This document shows, piece after piece, positions 13,035 to 15,381 of a DNA stretch of 15,381 nucleotides. The notes beneath the pieces are model-generated. The model saw only the letters and a program-made list of their open reading frames with translations, had not been told where the DNA came from and did no database searches. A program made the position numbers and the translations under genes. The stretch covers positions 1 through 15,381 of the forward strand of contig JALSIU010000228.1 in the NCBI GenBank assembly GCA_026989715.1, written 5' to 3'. Every line of letters starts with the position of its first letter. Positions within the stretch are counted from its first letter, which is position 1. Source of the DNA: Methylomonas sp. (GTDB lineage Bacteria; Pseudomonadota; Gammaproteobacteria; Methylococcales; Methylomonadaceae).

Positions 13035-14300
13035 GTGTTTAATATATTTATGCGATCAATATTCTGCATGATGCTTTGGGGTTTTATTAAGTATTTGTTA
13101 TTAAGGCTAAAAATTCCCTTGTTTTTGCATGTGTTATTTATGTTTAATGCTTTGTTGCACCCTGCTTATGCTTGGGAGGTGAGTGGCTATGTAGGGATAG
13201 AAGACTTGGCCTTTATTAATAAGCCAATAGTGCCGCAACAGCATATGAATTATGTGTCAGGTGTTATTGAGGCCGAGTTGTATCATGAGTGGGATAATGG
13301 TAATCAGATATTTGCATTTGTCCCTTTTATGAGAGTGTCTCAGTATGATAGTAATCGTACTCACTTTGATATACGCGAGTTAACGTGGCTGATTGTTTCT
13401 GATGCTTGGGAGTTGCGCTTAGGTATTCGCAAAGAATTTTGGGGCGTTACGGAGTCTAATCATTTGGTGGATATTATTAATCAGCGCGATACGGTGGAAA
13501 ATAGTGACGGCGAAGATAAACTAGGGCAACCTATGTTGAATTTTGCTTGGATTCAGGATTGGGGAACGCTTGATGCATTTATTTTGCCCGGTTTTAGAAA
13601 GAGGACATTTGCCGGAGAAGAAGGGCGGTTAAGATTTCCTGTGCCTGTTGATAATAGTGAGGCGCGTTTTGATAAGAGTGGTTTTGCACGTCAGGTGGCT
13701 TATGCACTACGTTGGTCACATTCTATTGGTGATTGGGATTTGGGGGTATCGCACTTTTATGGTACCAGTCGCGATCCTATTTTTAAGGTGGAGCAAGCTG
13801 CTAATGGAGCAGTGAAGGTTATTCCACACTATCAGAATATTAATCAAACAGGGCTGGATGTACAAGCAACGATTGATAGTTGGTTGTGGAAACTAGAGGC
13901 TATTGTACGTGTTAGTAATATTGATACGACTTTTGCGAGTACGGCAGGTTTTGAATACACATTTTATAATATTGCTGATAGTGGTTTGGATATAGGCTTG
14001 TTAACAGAATATTTATTTGATAGCCGAGGCCGGCATGCGCCTACTTTGTTTCAAGATGATTTTTTTGCAGGTATGCGCTTTGCATTAAATGATGTGCAGG
14101 ATACACAAATTCTTATGGGGGTTATGATTGACCGTACCACACAGGCGCAGTTTTATAATGTTGAAGCGAGTCGCCGCTTTTTCGATAGTTTTAAATTAGA
14201 AGTCGAAGCACGTTTTTTTAATGGCGCACCGCGATATGATTTAGCTTATTTTTTGCGCCAAGATAGCCACTTTAGAATTGAGTTGAGTTATCATTTTTAG
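13035..14300 (+). CDS. Outer membrane beta-barrel protein of the RND/LolA operon
   Basis: A 421-residue exported protein rich in alternating aromatic strands, with a C-terminal phenylalanine (ELSYHF), the signature of a BamA-inserted barrel. Hydrophobic segment 29-42 followed by HPAYA gives signal-peptide cleavage after Ala46; the mature protein is about 375 residues. The annotated GTG at 13035 has no ribosome binding site and gives an over-long leader with two hydrophobic parts; ATG 13050 or TTG 13095 (giving a standard 26-residue signal peptide) are alternatives. Conserved-looking stretches include LRLGIRKEFWGVTESNHLVDIINQ and the polar-aromatic repeat strands. It resembles the barrel proteins (DUF1302-like in style) found beside RND exporters and LolA-like proteins; exact family not certain. 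It follows the LolA-like gene by 105 nt and probably provides the outer-membrane end of the pathway. Confidence 0.8.
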   Translation: MFNIFMRSIFCMMLWGFIKYLLLRLKIPLFLHVLFMFNALLHPAYAWEVSGYVGIEDLAFINKPIVPQQHMNYVSGVIEAELYHEWDNGNQIFAFVPFMRVSQYDSNRTHFDIRELTWLIVSDAWELRLGIRKEFWGVTESNHLVDIINQRDTVENSDGEDKLGQPMLNFAWIQDWGTLDAFILPGFRKRTFAGEEGRLRFPVPVDNSEARFDKSGFARQVAYALRWSHSIGDWDLGVSHFYGTSRDPIFKVEQAANGAVKVIPHYQNINQTGLDVQATIDSWLWKLEAIVRVSNIDTTFASTAGFEYTFYNIADSGLDIGLLTEYLFDSRGRHAPTLFQDDFFAGMRFALNDVQDTQILMGVMIDRTTQAQFYNVEASRRFFDSFKLEVEARFFNGAPRYDLAYFLRQDSHFRIELSYHF

Positions 14301-14325
14301 CAGGTCGATTGGGTAAAGCAATATT

Positions 14326-15159
14326 TTATGTTGTTAATGGGGGTTGTGCGGTACCTGTTGTCTGTATCGCCACGCTGTCTCGTACTTGTAGGTTGCCTAC
14401 GTTATCATGTAATGCATTTTGTCCAAAAAAGACTTTATTTTGCCATTTTCTAAAACGCGCTAAGGTGCGCAAAGGCTCTTTGCCCATGATGGCTGTTTCA
14501 GGGTCGATTTGAGGGATAGGGCATCGGGAGCAAGGTTTAGGGAGTCTAAAGCGTATGTCGCCTATGCTAATGGTGCGCCAAGTATCTTCTGCGTAGCTGG
14601 TGCAACCCGCTATGACCAGATTAGGGCGAAAACGCTCGATACCTAGTGTTAGTCCCATTTGTTGATTTAATAGTGCTAGAGAGGCCTCCGAGACAATTAG
14701 AAATGGAAAACCGTCACTAAAGGAGGTTTGGTCGGTGGTTTGCGCGTAGTGTTGGTCAACGGTGCGGATACTATTTTCAGGTTGGTAAACCAGTTGGCAT
14801 GCTTGCCCTAAAAACTCACTAAACCACTGGTCTGTTTCTTTATTAACCTGTTTGGCGTGACAATGATCATGCCAAATCGTGACGTTAATAGGTGCGCTGT
14901 CTTGATAGGCTAGCGGGGAAAGAGGAATGGATAGCGATGACTGTCCTGGTGCTGAGATAATGATTTTCTCGTCTATGAGTTGCGTTTTGATCAATGCCAT
15001 TTTTGCAAGGCGACGCTGCGATAAAAACTGTTGTTGTGCATCGATTAGCATCCATTGGCGATCATATTTTAGTCCTGTTTTTGTAACTTCCCATTGTTGT
15101 ACCGGAATACCGGTAAGCGATTTGATGGGGTAAATATAGATCTGGTTAAGATAAGGCAT
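14326..15159 (-). CDS. MOSC-domain protein, YcbX-like without ferredoxin domain
   Basis: A 277-residue protein with the N-terminal MOSC beta-barrel domain (YPIKSLTGIPV at 10-20, GLKYDRQWML at 29-38) and the C-terminal MOSC domain (RFRPNLVI at 176-183, KPCSRCPIPQIDP at 208-220, FGQN at 245-248). Cys210 in KPCSRC corresponds to the molybdenum-cofactor ligand cysteine of MOSC proteins. E. coli YcbX, a molybdoenzyme that reduces N-hydroxylated base analogues, carries an extra C-terminal 2Fe-2S ferredoxin domain of about 90 residues; this protein ends before it (length 277 versus about 369), so any electrons must come from a separate partner. The ATG lies 3 nt after the stop of the upstream gene, so translation is coupled. 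It is convergent with the barrel gene, with 25 nt between stops and no clear terminator. Confidence 0.88.
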   Translation of the reverse strand: MPYLNQIYIYPIKSLTGIPVQQWEVTKTGLKYDRQWMLIDAQQQFLSQRRLAKMALIKTQLIDEKIIISAPGQSSLSIPLSPLAYQDSAPINVTIWHDHCHAKQVNKETDQWFSEFLGQACQLVYQPENSIRTVDQHYAQTTDQTSFSDGFPFLIVSEASLALLNQQMGLTLGIERFRPNLVIAGCTSYAEDTWRTISIGDIRFRLPKPCSRCPIPQIDPETAIMGKEPLRTLARFRKWQNKVFFGQNALHDNVGNLQVRDSVAIQTTGTAQPPLTT

Positions 15160-15162
15160 GCG

Positions 15163-15381
15163 TTAACCTAATAGGCTTTGTACTGCAGATGCGCTAATTT
15201 GCGTTGATTGGGCAGTCAGTGCTAATTCAGGATTTTGCTGAATGCTATTGCTGATGTTGCTAATATTTTTTTGCGGGCTTTCGGTTTTTGCGGCACTCAT
15301 TGTTTCGGCGCGTGCAATATTTTTTGCAGACTGGGAAAAATTAATTGAATCTGTTGGGGTGTCGCCCGTTTTAGAAGGCTT
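15163..15381 (-). CDS. C-terminal fragment of an unidentified protein, partial at window edge
   Basis: The minus-strand frame is open from the window edge to TAA at 15165-15163, giving 72 residues that end QISASAVQSLLG. The composition is rich in Ser, Ala, Asn and Gln with few aromatic residues, suggesting a disordered or coiled tail. The ending (NPELALTAQ...SAVQSLL) faintly recalls short motility-associated proteins whose last residues run A-N-x-x-x-x-x-VLSLL, but I cannot assign it. The stop is 3 nt before the MOSC start codon, so the two are cotranscribed. Confidence 0.6.
   Translation of the reverse strand, partial: KPSKTGDTPTDSINFSQSAKNIARAETMSAAKTESPQKNISNISNSIQQNPELALTAQSTQISASAVQSLLG

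Noticed and set aside
1..15381. tRNA, rRNA, CRISPR array or phage genes
   Set aside because: No cloverleaf-like or rRNA sequence, no regularly spaced direct repeats and no phage structural or integrase gene was recognised on reading both strands.

Overview
The window looks like a chromosomal segment of a moderately AT-rich gammaproteobacterium. The support is the close match of PanB, PanC, PanD, PdxA, KsgA and Hyi to their enterobacterial counterparts, including catalytic-residue numbering, plus an RND/LolA-type envelope operon and a flagellar-type sigma-28 promoter. I cannot name the genus from sequence alone.

Layout. (1) 1-2075, plus strand: the pantothenate genes panB (5' end cut by the window edge), panC and panD, closed by a hairpin with a following T-rich tract. 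(2) 2283-4428: a chemoreceptor (methyl-accepting chemotaxis protein) preceded by a near-perfect sigma-28 (FliA) promoter. (3) About 4430-6400: an accessory, very AT-rich island. It holds a 298-bp IS5-type remnant with intact terminal inverted repeats and a broken transposase, a two-TM membrane protein of unknown function with a C-terminal zinc-ribbon-like motif (minus), a divergent 59-residue zinc-ribbon miniprotein (plus), and a REP-like pair of hairpins leading into the first 17 codons of a REP-associated tyrosine transposase (RAYT). The RAYT fragment ends inside the 3' end of hyi. (4) 6392-9013, minus strand: pdxA, ksgA and a hydroxypyruvate-isomerase-family gene in one probable operon. (5) 9157-14300, plus strand: a TetR repressor with a clear promoter/operator, then an RND (HAE3/MMPL-like) exporter, a LolA-like periplasmic protein and a beta-barrel outer-membrane protein. 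(6) 14326-15381, minus strand: a YcbX-like MOSC protein without the ferredoxin domain, and the 3' end of an unidentified upstream gene.

How the genes work together. panBCD make pantothenate (CoA precursor); pdxA works in pyridoxal phosphate synthesis and ksgA in ribosome maturation. The tetR-RND-LolA-OMP group spans inner membrane, periplasm and outer membrane and reads as a self-regulated trans-envelope export or lipid-trafficking system of unknown substrate. This is the best candidate for an incompletely described system. The island between the chemoreceptor and hyi is a scar of at least two mobile elements flanking two unknown genes.
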